64,000 nucleotides of DNA from Prevotellaceae bacterium (GTDB taxonomy: Bacteria > Bacteroidota > Bacteroidia > Bacteroidales > Paludibacteraceae): positions 12,211-76,210 of the forward strand of contig JACJXK010000012.1 in NCBI GenBank assembly GCA_020636675.1. The letters run 5' to 3'. The notes under the pieces are model-generated. The model did no database searches, was not told where the DNA came from, and saw only the letters and a program-made list of their open reading frames with translations. Positions within the stretch are counted from its first letter, which is position 1, and each line of letters begins with the position of its first letter. Positions 8,322 through 17,899 of this stretch are shown here, in pieces. The translations under genes were made by a program, and so were the position numbers.

Positions 8322-9248
8322 TTATTCGAATTTTTCGTAAACGGGCTCTTGATGCTTGTTAGGTAAAGAGTAGGAGAGCATCAGCTCGTGAGAGTTGCCT
8401 GATAGTCTTGATACTTTTCCGAATGCCCAATCGAACGTATATCCGATTCTCATGGATCGGTATTCTACACCAAGGGTGATAGCAACCGGATTGGTTTCGA
8501 AATCTCCGTTCACGTCAGGATGGTAGGTGAGACCTCCCCAAATGAAACGGTTATAGAAGGCCGTCCCTCCTAGTTCCACCACATCAATCTTATCCTTGTG
8601 CATATAAACCAGAGATGGGGCTACATCCCAAATCTCGTCTACCTTGAAGATGTATCTTGAATAGCAGTAGAAATGGCGACCTGTTATTAGAGACGTGGTC
8701 TCATTGTTGGTGAGGTGGGTGATTGAACCTCCTAATAGGAATCGGGGAGTCGCGAATTCAAAACCGAAATCAAAGTCGGGTTGAATCTTCGACAATTTTC
8801 CTTCCGGAACATCTCCGTCCGTTATTTCAGTGGCATCCTCGTATGTGTATTTGTCCGTGTTGAAGTAGCCGTATTGTATGCCAGCCGATAGACCGAAAGA
8901 GAGAAGTCCCGTTTCGTTTAACTTCAAGCTGTATGCATAGACAACTTTTGCGTTGGTTGTGCTTTTCGCAATGCCCACATTGTCATAAGACATGGAGAAT
9001 CCTACCCCTGAATTGTATTGCTCTAAAAATGATTGGACGTTGAATACTAATGATTTTGGGGCGTCTTTAATGTCGATGTATTGGTAGTGGCCTAGTAAGA
9101 AGAAGTCTATGTCGGAGACATTACCTGTTCCCGCCGGATTCTTATTGATACGTGAATAGAATTGCTGTGACAATAGCAAATCTTGTTGGGCGTTAGCAGT
9201 AACTCCAATTGTCATCATAAGGCAAATAAGTGCCAATATCCTTTTCAT
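8322..9248 (-). CDS. PorP/SprF-like outer-membrane protein
   Basis: Type IX secretion-associated beta-barrel of the PorP/SprF family. Members accompany large secreted proteins with type B sorting domains and are needed for their surface attachment, as SprF is for SprB in Flavobacterium. The 308-residue product has a signal peptide (MKRILALICLMMTIGVTANA, then QQD), the family start with the N-K-N-P-A-G-T-G signature near residues 35-42, and amphipathic strands through to the C-terminus. It is the last gene of a three-gene operon behind the OmpA-like gene (gap 17 bp from OmpA stop to its start) and the giant adhesin gene, the classic partner arrangement. Confidence 0.93.
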   Translation of the reverse strand: MKRILALICLMMTIGVTANAQQDLLLSQQFYSRINKNPAGTGNVSDIDFFLLGHYQYIDIKDAPKSLVFNVQSFLEQYNSGVGFSMSYDNVGIAKSTTNAKVVYAYSLKLNETGLLSFGLSAGIQYGYFNTDKYTYEDATEITDGDVPEGKLSKIQPDFDFGFEFATPRFLLGGSITHLTNNETTSLITGRHFYCYSRYIFKVDEIWDVAPSLVYMHKDKIDVVELGGTAFYNRFIWGGLTYHPDVNGDFETNPVAITLGVEYRSMRIGYTFDWAFGKVSRLSGNSHELMLSYSLPNKHQEPVYEKFE

Positions 9249-9265
9249 TATCTCGTCTCCTTAAA

Positions 9266-10558
9266 TTATTCGTTTATAATCTTGATGTCAACACGTCTGT
9301 TCTGTTCATGTTCTGCCTCATCCTGAGCATCTGGAATGACAGGTTCTCTCATGCCTTTTCCGATGGCTGTAATCTGACTTGGCTCTAAGCCTTTCTGAAT
9401 GAGCACTTTCTTGATGTATTCCGCACGTTTCTTTGACAATGTCATGTTGTATTCGTCAGAACCTCGGCTGTCGGTATGTCCGCTAACTTCGAACTTCGCT
9501 CCAGGAAACTCCTTCATTGCTCTGACTAGCTCATCCATCTGAGCTTCGTACTCAGGCTTCATGTCAGATTTGTCGAAGTCGAAGAAGAATAATACCCAAT
9601 GGAAGTCTTTTGGTTCTTCGATGGTCATGTCCGCAACTAATTCATTTTCTCGGGCTGGGTTAATCCAAATTGGTCGATAGATGTCCGGTTTTCCCTTTCC
9701 TCCATTTCTGTCAGAGATGAAATAGGCGGAGACTTTGTTGAACGCTACGTTGTAATCGGATGCAGATGAATTGATGTTATCTCCCATGTTTACGGGGGCT
9801 CCCCATACGGAGTCTCTTCTCTGTTTGTGTGCCATATAAATGTCCATGTCGCCAAACCCACCTGCTTTAGTAGAGGCAAAGAATAGGGTGGTGTCTCCGA
9901 TTACTAGAGCGTAGTCTTCTTTGGCTGTCGTGTTGATGGAGTCGCCTATGCTTTTAGGTCTGCTCCACAAATCATCTTCTGCTTTGTCAATGAACCATAA
10001 GTCTCTGTTCCCTTTCCCTGCTAGAAATGTTCCGGAAAAATAAATTCTTTTCCCGTTTTTGCCTAATGATGGATTATAGAATCCACTAGTCCCCTTGACT
10101 GAATGGTTCCATCTTGCACCGGCTAAGGATGATCCTTTGATGACCATCTTCGATGGCATGACTCCTTTTATTTTCAGCTCTTTTATTTCATCCCATTTGT
10201 CTTTGTTGTATGTTGCCTCGTAGAGATTGTAGTTCCCAGAACCGTCCGATTTGGAGAAGTATATCTTGTTGGCGTTCTTGTCGAAAGCAAATGTCCCTTC
10301 GATTCCTAGCCCCATCAGTTCTTGACAGACGATGGGTGTATCTAGTTCCAAATCCAATTTAGGATAAAACATATAGGCTGTGTCGTTTCTGAAAAATACG
10401 ATAGAACCTTTTTTGTATGGTGACATCGGACACTCTTCCGAGGATGTGTTTTTGTCTGACGAAACGAATTCGTATCGTCCTTGGTTGAACAAATCTTCAG
10501 AAGCGTATGTGTTGTGAGTCATCACAATCATCATCACTATATAAAATACTTTTTTCAT
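9266..10558 (-). CDS. OmpA-like protein with PD40-type repeats
   Basis: Envelope protein expected to bind peptidoglycan. The start at 10558 gives a clean signal peptide (MKKVFYIVMMIVMTHNTYAS); an upstream in-frame start at 10579 would only add seven polar residues. The middle (about 40-310) has repeated YFSKSDGSGNY, IYFSGTFLAG and YFISDRNGG segments, typical of WD40-like PD40 beta-propeller blades. The last 110 residues are an OmpA domain: FFFDFDKSDMKPE, VSGHTDSRGSDEYN, LSKKRAEYIKKVL and a terminal NRRVDIKI with the Arg that contacts meso-DAP in relatives. It sits between the giant adhesin and the PorP-like gene; OmpA/PD40 proteins of this form accompany type IX cargo and resemble PorE in plan. 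Its exact role here is inference. Confidence 0.88.
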   Translation of the reverse strand: MKKVFYIVMMIVMTHNTYASEDLFNQGRYEFVSSDKNTSSEECPMSPYKKGSIVFFRNDTAYMFYPKLDLELDTPIVCQELMGLGIEGTFAFDKNANKIYFSKSDGSGNYNLYEATYNKDKWDEIKELKIKGVMPSKMVIKGSSLAGARWNHSVKGTSGFYNPSLGKNGKRIYFSGTFLAGKGNRDLWFIDKAEDDLWSRPKSIGDSINTTAKEDYALVIGDTTLFFASTKAGGFGDMDIYMAHKQRRDSVWGAPVNMGDNINSSASDYNVAFNKVSAYFISDRNGGKGKPDIYRPIWINPARENELVADMTIEEPKDFHWVLFFFDFDKSDMKPEYEAQMDELVRAMKEFPGAKFEVSGHTDSRGSDEYNMTLSKKRAEYIKKVLIQKGLEPSQITAIGKGMREPVIPDAQDEAEHEQNRRVDIKIINE

Positions 10559-10594
10559 GCGTCTTTCTTTTTTTGCCATGAATGCTGTTTGTCT

Positions 10595-13500
10595 TTAGAA
10601 TTTAGCTACTTCAACAGTTCCCTTGAATACTCTGCCGTCTTTCATGAATACTCTGTAGAAGTAGGTGCCAGGCTCGGCCAACTGACCTCTATAGGTTCCG
10701 TCCCATCCGTTCTCTCCTTCGAATACCATTTGTTGATATCTGTTGTATATCTCAACTCGGTATCCTGGCTTGTCGTCTTTTGGACCCATGAACACGTTGT
10801 TCTTCTGGTTGCTGTTATACGGTGTTATTATGTTTGGAACGACGGTGTAGTCGGCTACCGTTATTCTCTTCTTCGTAGAAGCAATGTCTCCGCAATAGTG
10901 GTTGTCTACGCTGACATAGAATTTGTAGATGCCGTTGTCTTCGATTCTGTATTTGAATGTATTTTCTTCTGTAGTTCCCAATAATTCTCCGCTTTCCGCA
11001 TCGTACCAGCTGAAGTCACCGTGTTCGTCGTTGGTGGTGATGGCGGTCAACGTAACCTCGTCGCCCATCTGTACGTTCGTAGGGTCGGCTGTCATGGTTA
11101 CTTCTAACAGATTTGAAACTCGAATGGTGTCTGAATATATCTTATTTGAGTTTTTGCAGACGTCATCGGTTCCGTATGCCCAATATATGGAGTCTTTGTT
11201 TGGTGCCACCTTTATCTTGGATGCATAGCGAACAAGAATATTTTCTATGCTAATGGTATCTGATTCGATTTTTGTGGTATCTCCGGTTGACCAGATGATG
11301 CTTGATGGCACTCCACTGTGTATGCCGGCGTACAAATTTACATATTGTGCTTCGTCAGAACGTTGACATAACTTGTCGGCATCTTGTCTCATAAATAGTT
11401 TGAGCGAATCTTGGACGGATAGTGTCTTGCAGATTTCTGATGCAGGACAAATCTTGGAGTCCGAAGCATATGCAGTTACGCATATGTCATGCATTCCGGC
11501 GGATAGGTCGTCGAAGTTGTTTGTGTAAGTGCCGTCGCATAAGTTGTCTAGCCCTTCTCCACCACCGCAGTTCGCACTTGGCTGTGGATTTCCTTCTGGA
11601 GTCCATTCTATATTGGTGGTTGATCCATCGTGTGTGTTTTTGATGATTACGGATGCTTCGACTTCCGTGTTCACGCATATGGTGGATTTGTCTAATGTGA
11701 GATCTAATGAAATAGGTTCTCTGACTTCTACCGTGTTGTTCGCTTTTGCCTCTGATCCCGCCTTGTTGCAGACATTGTCAATTGCCAATACGTAGAAATT
11801 ATTAGATCCCTCTTTTAATAAAACATTTCTAACCGTATCCTTCCTGTTTGTTGTTTCGTTGTCGAACCAAACAAACTTACTTGGATCGCCCTTCGTTACA
11901 AGAATAGTTAATTTTACCCGTTGTGTGGCAGTGTCTGCTGTCATACATCTGCTGTTGTCCTCTGCATTAGAGAGAAGCTCGATGCCAATCTTCTTGTAGA
12001 CATTGTAGTTGACACTGTCTTTTGGATGGTTATCCTTGCAGACTTCGTCTGTGGCTGTAATGACAGTGTGTCCTGCTTCTACTTTGTTCCCACTTTTGGT
12101 GGTGGTCATCTTATAGGTTGTCTCGTTGCCGGTAGTCGTAGTGCCGGTGGCAATGTCGTCGCCTTTCCATGTTACGACCGTGTTGTCATTTAATTCATTG
12201 TCGACGTCGGCTTTGAATGTGATGAATTCGCCTTCACATATATTTTGCAAATCTGGGGTCAGCTTCAGCACCATTTTTGTTCGCGCTTCAATCGATTTCG
12301 CTGTAGATGTTGTGGCATTACAAACGCCATCGCTAGCTTTGACCGTGTATGAGTTTGCTCCATATGAGATGGTAAATTTATCTTCTATCTTTTCTGTGGT
12401 GCCGATAGCAACTCCATTCCTGAACCATTCGTACTTTGTAGGAACACCTGCGGTTACGTTGGCAGTAAGTTTGATGGAATCTCCAGCCTCTTGGTCAAGA
12501 CAAAACAGATTGTCCGTTCTTTCCGCATTTATGCTCAGTTCAATCTTGTTGTGTATGGTGTACTTCGTTGTGCTTGTTGGGTCTGCGCTGGTGCCACAAA
12601 CTTCGTCCTTTGTGCTGATGCTGATGGTGCGTGTCTCTGTTACGTTGTTGCTCTTGATTGGGGTAACCAACAAAGAGGTGTTGCTGCCGGTAGTTGTGGT
12701 CGGAGCATTTACGTCGTCTCCGCTCCATGTTACAATGACATTGTCTTTGTCAAGTGCGTTCTTGACGGTCGATTTGAAGTCGATGGCAGTCCCTTCGCAG
12801 AAGACAGTGTCTTTGGGTTCCAATGAAATTTCGATAGGATTTCTTGCTTCGATTGATTTCTCTTCCGAAGTTTTGTTTGCACATGTTCCGTCCGTAGCTT
12901 CTACCGTATACTTGTTGTTTCCGTCTTCAATCGTGATTTCTGCAACATTGGTATTTGTTGATGTCATCTTGATGCCGTCTTTATACCAGATGTATTCGGT
13001 AGGCTCTCCTGTGCTGACAACTGCTGTCAATTTGATTTTCTCTCCGCCGGATAAACAGTATGTCTCTTTGGCGTCAATTGCAACATTTATATTGTTGTGG
13101 ATCTTGTAAGACGTTTCTGTTGTTGCGGGAACACCTGCGTTGCAGACCTCGTCAGGGGTGCTGATCTTGATAGAACGGGTCTCCGTCTTTGTGTTTAACT
13201 TTGCTGGTGTCCTGTCTAAAGATGCAATATGACCGTTGGTCGTAATGTCTCCGTCTATGTCGTCTCCTGTCCATGTGAGTGCCACGTTTGCTGAATCCAA
13301 TGCGTTCTTCACTTTGGCTCTGAATCTGATGGTAGTACCTTCGCAGAATGCGGAGTCGAGAGGCTCAATCGCTAATACAATCGGATTTCTAGCTTCGATG
13401 GCCTTCATGTCTGATGTTTTGTCCTTACATACGTCATCAGATGCAACCACTTTGTATTCGTTCTTTCCGTTGACGATGTCTACGGTTGAGGTGTTGGACG

Positions 13501-16500
13501 TTGTGGTTTTTACTACTTCTCCATTTTTGTACCATACGTATTTAGTAGGGACGCCGGAATCGACATTTGCCGTCAAATCGATTTTGTCTCCGTCTTTTAA
13601 ACAGTAGGTGTCGTTAGCCTCAATGCTCAAGTCTATGTTGTTGTGAATGTAATAATTGATTTTTCTTTCCACGAATCCTCCAGGACAAATGGCATCAGGA
13701 ACGCTAATCTTGATTGTGTTCATGTCAGTGAATGCCGTTCTCTTGGAAGGTGTGATTGTAAACTCGTCTTTGAAGTTGTTTGTCGTGTGTGTCACTTCTC
13801 CTCCGTCAACATCGATGCCGGACCAAGTTATGTCTACCTCGTCCAATGCGTTACTTACATTCACGTTGAATGTGATGGGTTGGCCTTGGCATACAATGGT
13901 GTCTTTTGGCTCCAGATTAAGTCCTACTGTTTTGCTGGCAGAGACTGAATCTATTGCAGATGGTGCATTGCTTGTTTCTGCATAACAAATGCCATCAGTC
14001 GCAATCACCTTGTATTCGTATTTGCCGTTCTCGGAGATGATGTTGGTGGTCTCGTTTCCGTCTGTCTCTCCAAACAGAACATTGTCCCGATACCAATAGT
14101 ATTTGGATGGTTTTGCACTTTCCGGTGTGTGTGTGGCGGTAGCTTTGACCTCCCCATTCTCTGAGAAACAAAGTTTTCCTTCCGTGACTTCGCCGGTTAG
14201 TGCTAGTGCCAAGTCAAACTTCTTGAAAATTTCGTAAGAGATTGTTCTTGTTGAGTCGCAATGTCCATCGACCCATCCTGTTACCGATATGTTTCCCTTC
14301 AATGGAGATCCGTCGGCTATCTTGAATGTTGATCCCGTTTGGGAAGGGTCGACTGTTCCGTTGATGCTCCATGTGAATTTCGCATTGACAGGAACAATGT
14401 TCGAAAGATGTACTAAAGAGTCGTATTCGCAGACGATGAAAGATTCCGGAGCGTCGAATGCTACGAATTCTTTCTTACGAACAGTAACTTTCTGCGTGTC
14501 AGGGCATCCTAACTGTTCGTATCCGATGAAGAGTAGATTGTAATTGTCTTTAGAACCGTCGATGGTGAAAGAATATTCTTTTTCGGTGCTTTTTACTTCG
14601 CCATTGTCTGCGTCTACCCACTCGTATCTTGGTTTTGCAGAAGATTCTCCTATTAGATTCATCACCTCATGGACGCAACCCGTGGTGTCGATTTTTGGCC
14701 CCATTGGACCGCTGTAATGGAATATGACAATGAATGAGGAGTCTATGGCATAAACCTGTTCGCAGTTGACGGGCAGTTCCTCTCCGTTGTTGATTTTATT
14801 GATGACCTCTTCGCTAGAAGCAACAATAGTTCTGAACTTTGTCTCTCCGTGGAAACGAGGGTCTATGCTGTCTAGCTTAATGCTAGTTTGATCTGAGCTG
14901 GTGATGCCCGTTAAGTTGTTCCAAACGCCATTCCCTTTCTGATACTGGAAGATATACTTAGGGTCGTCGATGTAGGTCTTGATACCGTTTTCGTTGTAGG
15001 CATACAAGTTGATGACTGTGTCTAACTGGCAAGTCTCTATCTTCTTCTTGGTCTTGTTGTTCAAATCTGATATCAGGCTGATGTTAGGGTAACAGATCGT
15101 GATGGAGATGTCGTCAATCAAAATATCGTTACCGAAATTCTCGGCGCCACCCTCATTATTGTTGGTTAGTTGGATCTTATACTTTTGACCTCTGGATTTG
15201 AACTTAAAGGTTAGGTTGGACCATTTCTCTCCTGTGTTTCTTGGCATGATATCTCCTGATGATACGGAGTGTATCAAATTGTTGTTTTCATCGAAGATGT
15301 CCAATCTTACGTTTACAGGTTTGCTGCTTTCTGTAATCGCAGCGTTACTGATGAAAGCAGAAAATAGTAGTTGTACATTGTCGCAATCACTGTTGATGGT
15401 GATGTCTCTCTCGTAGATGACAGTATTTTTACTGTTTCCGCTGCAGTTTACAAACAGCATACCTCCATTCGTGTTGCCTGTGTGGTCAGTGCCATTCCAG
15501 TAATCTTTTGCTGATTTTCCGCAGTTGCTGAGATCTGGGTTGGGTAAAATGGCATAGTACCCATCCTGAACGCGGTATCCGTCACATTCTCCTTCATCCC
15601 AACAATTGTAGTGTTTGTAACCATCCGCCTTGCAGTCGCCCGAATATGGGCCAAACAGAGGGTCTTGCGATGCAAAATCGTGTTTTTGAACAAAGAAGTT
15701 AGGATCCGCTGCGAAAAAGTTTACGATAGGGAATGACTCTTCTTGCGAATTCGTGATGTTCCCGCTGTATGTCTTTTCCTCTCCGGTAGCGTCTTTTGCC
15801 ACATATTCGGTAGAGCTTAAGAAGCGGCCGAAGTCATCAAACCATAAGGTGTCTATGGCCGAATTGGAGTCGCATTGATAAATGTTGCGAATAAGGACTA
15901 TTGTCTTGTAGCTCTCTTCTTTCTGAGTGGCAGTACTTATGCCGGTGGCTGTGATTTGAAACTCTATGTTCTCTTGCGAATTGTAGGTCCAAGTGCCGTT
16001 GCCTCCGGCTAGAGTAGTGTCTCTCCATTCCGAATCTCCGAATGTTTTGTATTGAATGGTGTAAGTGGCGTCTGCCATCTCAATGGCTTCTGCCTTGATG
16101 GTCACCTCAGTGTTGTTAGGAACCTCGTATTCGACGATGTTGATTTTGTTTGCTCCGTCTATATTTACTTTGACACTTGAAGGTAGGAATCCTATCCTTA
16201 TTTCGTTGGAGTTGTATTCTGTTGTTCCGTCGCTGACGATGACTCTGTAAATGGAGCCGTCAGTGTCGGGCTCGTCATCTGTCAATGCTTTGGATGTTGC
16301 ACCTTCAATCGCCGTCCAACTAGAACCTCCATTTATGCTTTTATACCATTGGTAAGTGATTTCGGTTGTGGGTACGGAACCGCATACGGAAGCCTCGAAA
16401 GAAACCTTTTCGCCTCTTTGTATGTTTTCTTCTCCTTGCGTTTGTGTAATCTGTGCGACGATAAAGTCGATGTCAGATAATGTCTTCGTTAGTTTATATG

Positions 16501-17485
16501 GGGTTGTCCTTGCGTCTAAATAAAAGAATTCAGTAGTCCCGCTTAATTGACCGGGAACTTTCCATCCCGGAGTTTTTTGGTCACCTCCTAGCATGGATGT
16601 GATTGAAAGTCCGGCGTCTACGCTGATTTTGTCACTTCCAATCTCCGTGTTGTTCTCTTTAATGGCAAATTGAGGGTCGTTTTCCTTGTAGTTTAATGTG
16701 ATTAGGTAGACGGAGTTGCAATATCCCGCAAGTTCTTTTGCGGAAGATGTGGCTGTTGTAATTCCCCACCAATTTCCTACGGTAAATCGTGTGTTGCTTC
16801 CTAATGTTTTGACTTTTATTGATTTGCTTGCTACTACAGTGCCGTCATTACTGACCTCCAATTTGTATTCTGCGTTGTTGATAGTTGGTGTGTAGTTGCT
16901 TAAGTCAGCACTAGTCTGTCCTGTTATGGCTGTTCCATTCTCATACCATTGATAGGTGTAATCGGTTGATGTTGGACAGATAAGAGAGGTGAGGTTTATT
17001 GCATCTCCCTCTTGTACCGTTGTTTCTCCGGATATCTTGATGAGATAGTCGCTCAACGATGGAGCCTCGGAAGTGAGTACGTATGGGTATCCATTCCTCG
17101 TATTTAAATAGAGGGTGGAGGATCCTGTGTACTCTGTGGGTTGAATTACATTTTTTGCGTTGTCTGATCTGAATCCGGACGCATCGCCTTCAAACTTCAA
17201 ATTGGAGGATGAAATCATAGACCCGTCTTCCATTATTTGAAAAGAAAAATAATAATTGTTTGAAATGCTTAACGATATCTCAAAGATGGAGTTGCAATCG
17301 TCGTATGCCGTTTTGGTGGCAGAGACCCCTTCTTGGTTTCCTATCGTTATGTTTTGGGCGTTAGATCCAACTGCAAATAACGATAATATCGTTGTCAGGA
17401 ATAATATTGAACATTTGCCTACGAGGGCCTTCGCACATTTATTTCCTCTTCGGGAAATCAAATTGAGATAATGCATGCTTCTCAT
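10595..17485 (-). CDS. Giant Ig-repeat surface protein with type B T9SS sorting domain
   Basis: A 2296-residue secreted protein. A positively charged N-terminus leads to a hydrophobic segment (about 26-43) ending in VGSNA-Q, a likely signal peptide. Next come two related modules (about 45-430) with YDDCNSIFEI and AGYCNSVYLI signatures, an Ig-like part, a Cys-rich jelly-roll-like region (about 540-800), and at least four tandem Ig-like units of 182-190 residues. The last 85 residues match the gliding-motility-associated type B C-terminal domain: VVPNIITPYNSNQKN, VEIYNRYQQMVFEG, WDGTYRG, PGTYFYRVFM. This predicts export by the type IX system and surface anchoring through the PorP/SprF-like protein encoded two genes downstream. 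Likely an adhesin or motility-like filament; the ligand is unknown. No enzyme domain was recognised. A second Met at residue 4 is an alternative start. Confidence 0.92.
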   Translation of the reverse strand: MRSMHYLNLISRRGNKCAKALVGKCSILFLTTILSLFAVGSNAQNITIGNQEGVSATKTAYDDCNSIFEISLSISNNYYFSFQIMEDGSMISSSNLKFEGDASGFRSDNAKNVIQPTEYTGSSTLYLNTRNGYPYVLTSEAPSLSDYLIKISGETTVQEGDAINLTSLICPTSTDYTYQWYENGTAITGQTSADLSNYTPTINNAEYKLEVSNDGTVVASKSIKVKTLGSNTRFTVGNWWGITTATSSAKELAGYCNSVYLITLNYKENDPQFAIKENNTEIGSDKISVDAGLSITSMLGGDQKTPGWKVPGQLSGTTEFFYLDARTTPYKLTKTLSDIDFIVAQITQTQGEENIQRGEKVSFEASVCGSVPTTEITYQWYKSINGGSSWTAIEGATSKALTDDEPDTDGSIYRVIVSDGTTEYNSNEIRIGFLPSSVKVNIDGANKINIVEYEVPNNTEVTIKAEAIEMADATYTIQYKTFGDSEWRDTTLAGGNGTWTYNSQENIEFQITATGISTATQKEESYKTIVLIRNIYQCDSNSAIDTLWFDDFGRFLSSTEYVAKDATGEEKTYSGNITNSQEESFPIVNFFAADPNFFVQKHDFASQDPLFGPYSGDCKADGYKHYNCWDEGECDGYRVQDGYYAILPNPDLSNCGKSAKDYWNGTDHTGNTNGGMLFVNCSGNSKNTVIYERDITINSDCDNVQLLFSAFISNAAITESSKPVNVRLDIFDENNNLIHSVSSGDIMPRNTGEKWSNLTFKFKSRGQKYKIQLTNNNEGGAENFGNDILIDDISITICYPNISLISDLNNKTKKKIETCQLDTVINLYAYNENGIKTYIDDPKYIFQYQKGNGVWNNLTGITSSDQTSIKLDSIDPRFHGETKFRTIVASSEEVINKINNGEELPVNCEQVYAIDSSFIVIFHYSGPMGPKIDTTGCVHEVMNLIGESSAKPRYEWVDADNGEVKSTEKEYSFTIDGSKDNYNLLFIGYEQLGCPDTQKVTVRKKEFVAFDAPESFIVCEYDSLVHLSNIVPVNAKFTWSINGTVDPSQTGSTFKIADGSPLKGNISVTGWVDGHCDSTRTISYEIFKKFDLALALTGEVTEGKLCFSENGEVKATATHTPESAKPSKYYWYRDNVLFGETDGNETTNIISENGKYEYKVIATDGICYAETSNAPSAIDSVSASKTVGLNLEPKDTIVCQGQPITFNVNVSNALDEVDITWSGIDVDGGEVTHTTNNFKDEFTITPSKRTAFTDMNTIKISVPDAICPGGFVERKINYYIHNNIDLSIEANDTYCLKDGDKIDLTANVDSGVPTKYVWYKNGEVVKTTTSNTSTVDIVNGKNEYKVVASDDVCKDKTSDMKAIEARNPIVLAIEPLDSAFCEGTTIRFRAKVKNALDSANVALTWTGDDIDGDITTNGHIASLDRTPAKLNTKTETRSIKISTPDEVCNAGVPATTETSYKIHNNINVAIDAKETYCLSGGEKIKLTAVVSTGEPTEYIWYKDGIKMTSTNTNVAEITIEDGNNKYTVEATDGTCANKTSEEKSIEARNPIEISLEPKDTVFCEGTAIDFKSTVKNALDKDNVIVTWSGDDVNAPTTTTGSNTSLLVTPIKSNNVTETRTISISTKDEVCGTSADPTSTTKYTIHNKIELSINAERTDNLFCLDQEAGDSIKLTANVTAGVPTKYEWFRNGVAIGTTEKIEDKFTISYGANSYTVKASDGVCNATTSTAKSIEARTKMVLKLTPDLQNICEGEFITFKADVDNELNDNTVVTWKGDDIATGTTTTGNETTYKMTTTKSGNKVEAGHTVITATDEVCKDNHPKDSVNYNVYKKIGIELLSNAEDNSRCMTADTATQRVKLTILVTKGDPSKFVWFDNETTNRKDTVRNVLLKEGSNNFYVLAIDNVCNKAGSEAKANNTVEVREPISLDLTLDKSTICVNTEVEASVIIKNTHDGSTTNIEWTPEGNPQPSANCGGGEGLDNLCDGTYTNNFDDLSAGMHDICVTAYASDSKICPASEICKTLSVQDSLKLFMRQDADKLCQRSDEAQYVNLYAGIHSGVPSSIIWSTGDTTKIESDTISIENILVRYASKIKVAPNKDSIYWAYGTDDVCKNSNKIYSDTIRVSNLLEVTMTADPTNVQMGDEVTLTAITTNDEHGDFSWYDAESGELLGTTEENTFKYRIEDNGIYKFYVSVDNHYCGDIASTKKRITVADYTVVPNIITPYNSNQKNNVFMGPKDDKPGYRVEIYNRYQQMVFEGENGWDGTYRGQLAEPGTYFYRVFMKDGRVFKGTVEVAKF
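11700..14240 (-). repeat. Tandem Ig-like repeats within the giant surface protein
   Basis: Units begin with an I-H-N-N-I or Y-K-K-type strand, followed by a YCL/FCL Cys, a YIWYKDG-like strand, an SIEARNPI-like joint, a second Cys in VFCEGT and a W-x-G-D-D segment. The joint recurs on the - strand near 13383, 12838, 12273 and 11708, spacing 545-565 bp. The DNA copies have diverged, so these are old duplications and not fresh copies. Confidence 0.85.
16200..17353 (-). repeat. Duplicated N-terminal module of the giant surface protein
   Basis: Residues about 45-230 and 231-430 share an ITIGNQEGV/FTVGNWWGI start, a C-N-S-hydrophobic strand, a GSSTLYL/GTTEFFYL strand followed by a pair of short strands, and a closing QEGD/QRGEK Ig-like part with a YQWY tryptophan. 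The copies are clearly diverged. Confidence 0.7.
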
Positions 17486-17644
17486 CTCGATATGTTTATT
17501 TTTAATATGTTTTTCTCTCTCTTTAATGGTATCGAATTCTAACAGAATCGAAATCTAATGCGATTTAATGTCGGTTTTTATTGAAAGGGGGAATGTATAC
17601 CCCGGCCCTTTTGCCTTCGTTTTAAATCTCCTTTATTAAATCAT

Positions 17645-17657
17645 GGCTATTATAGCC
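17645..17657. promoter_or_regulatory. 13-bp palindrome at the putative start of the adhesin transcript
   Basis: GGCTATTATAGCC, arms GGCTAT/ATAGCC around a single central base. It starts 2 bp downstream of the -7 box on the transcribed side, covering the expected start site. It could be an operator or form a 5' stem in the RNA. Confidence 0.45.
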
Positions 17658-17659
17658 TT

Positions 17660-17690
17660 CAAATTTATGGATAGTTCCTAATAAAAACAA
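17660..17690 (-). promoter_or_regulatory. Promoter of the adhesin/OmpA/PorP operon
   Basis: On the - strand TTG (plus positions 17688-17690), a 20-nt spacer and TAAATTTG (plus 17660-17667) match the Bacteroidetes -33/-7 consensus. The start site would be near 17653, leaving a leader of about 165 nt before the start codon at 17485. The leader also contains a GC-rich hairpin near 17583-17612. Confidence 0.75.
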
Positions 17691-17856
17691 AAAAAAATGG
17701 TTATTTTTATAATTTGGCTTAAATGTTTTATGTTTTGAAGTTGAAATCTGTCTGTATGATTTTATTTGAAGGTGTGGTCTTTTGATGGCTTGATGACAAT
17801 ATTGTGCTTCAGATGATTTCTTGTTGTTGTTCGGAAATATTACACGTTCGTTTATT

Positions 17857-17890
17857 AAAAAAGCAGGAGGTAAAGGACCTCCTGCTTTTT
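17857..17890 (-). terminator. Rho-independent terminator of purL
   Basis: Arms AAAAAGCAGGAGG (17858-17870) and CCTCCTGCTTTTT (17878-17890) with a 7-nt loop. Six T follow on the - strand. It begins 10 bp after the purL stop. Confidence 0.92.
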
Positions 17891-17899
17891 CCTTGAAAT

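Larger units (their letters stand above)
17486..17856. other. Intergenic region upstream of the adhesin operon
   Basis: Between the giant adhesin start and the purL terminator. Besides the promoter and palindrome listed separately it holds a GGGG/CCCC-containing hairpin in the adhesin leader. I see no gene here. Confidence 0.6.

Noticed and set aside
12126..13109. 327-codon open frame on the + strand
   Set aside because: It lies antisense to the Ig repeats of the giant surface protein; it is low in charge, rich in Ser/Val and has no domain signal. Long shadow frames are expected opposite repetitive coding sequence.
11700..14240. CRISPR-like periodic repeats
   Set aside because: The period is 545-565 bp, diverged and in frame within a gene, so these are protein domain repeats. 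No CRISPR array or cas gene was seen in the window.
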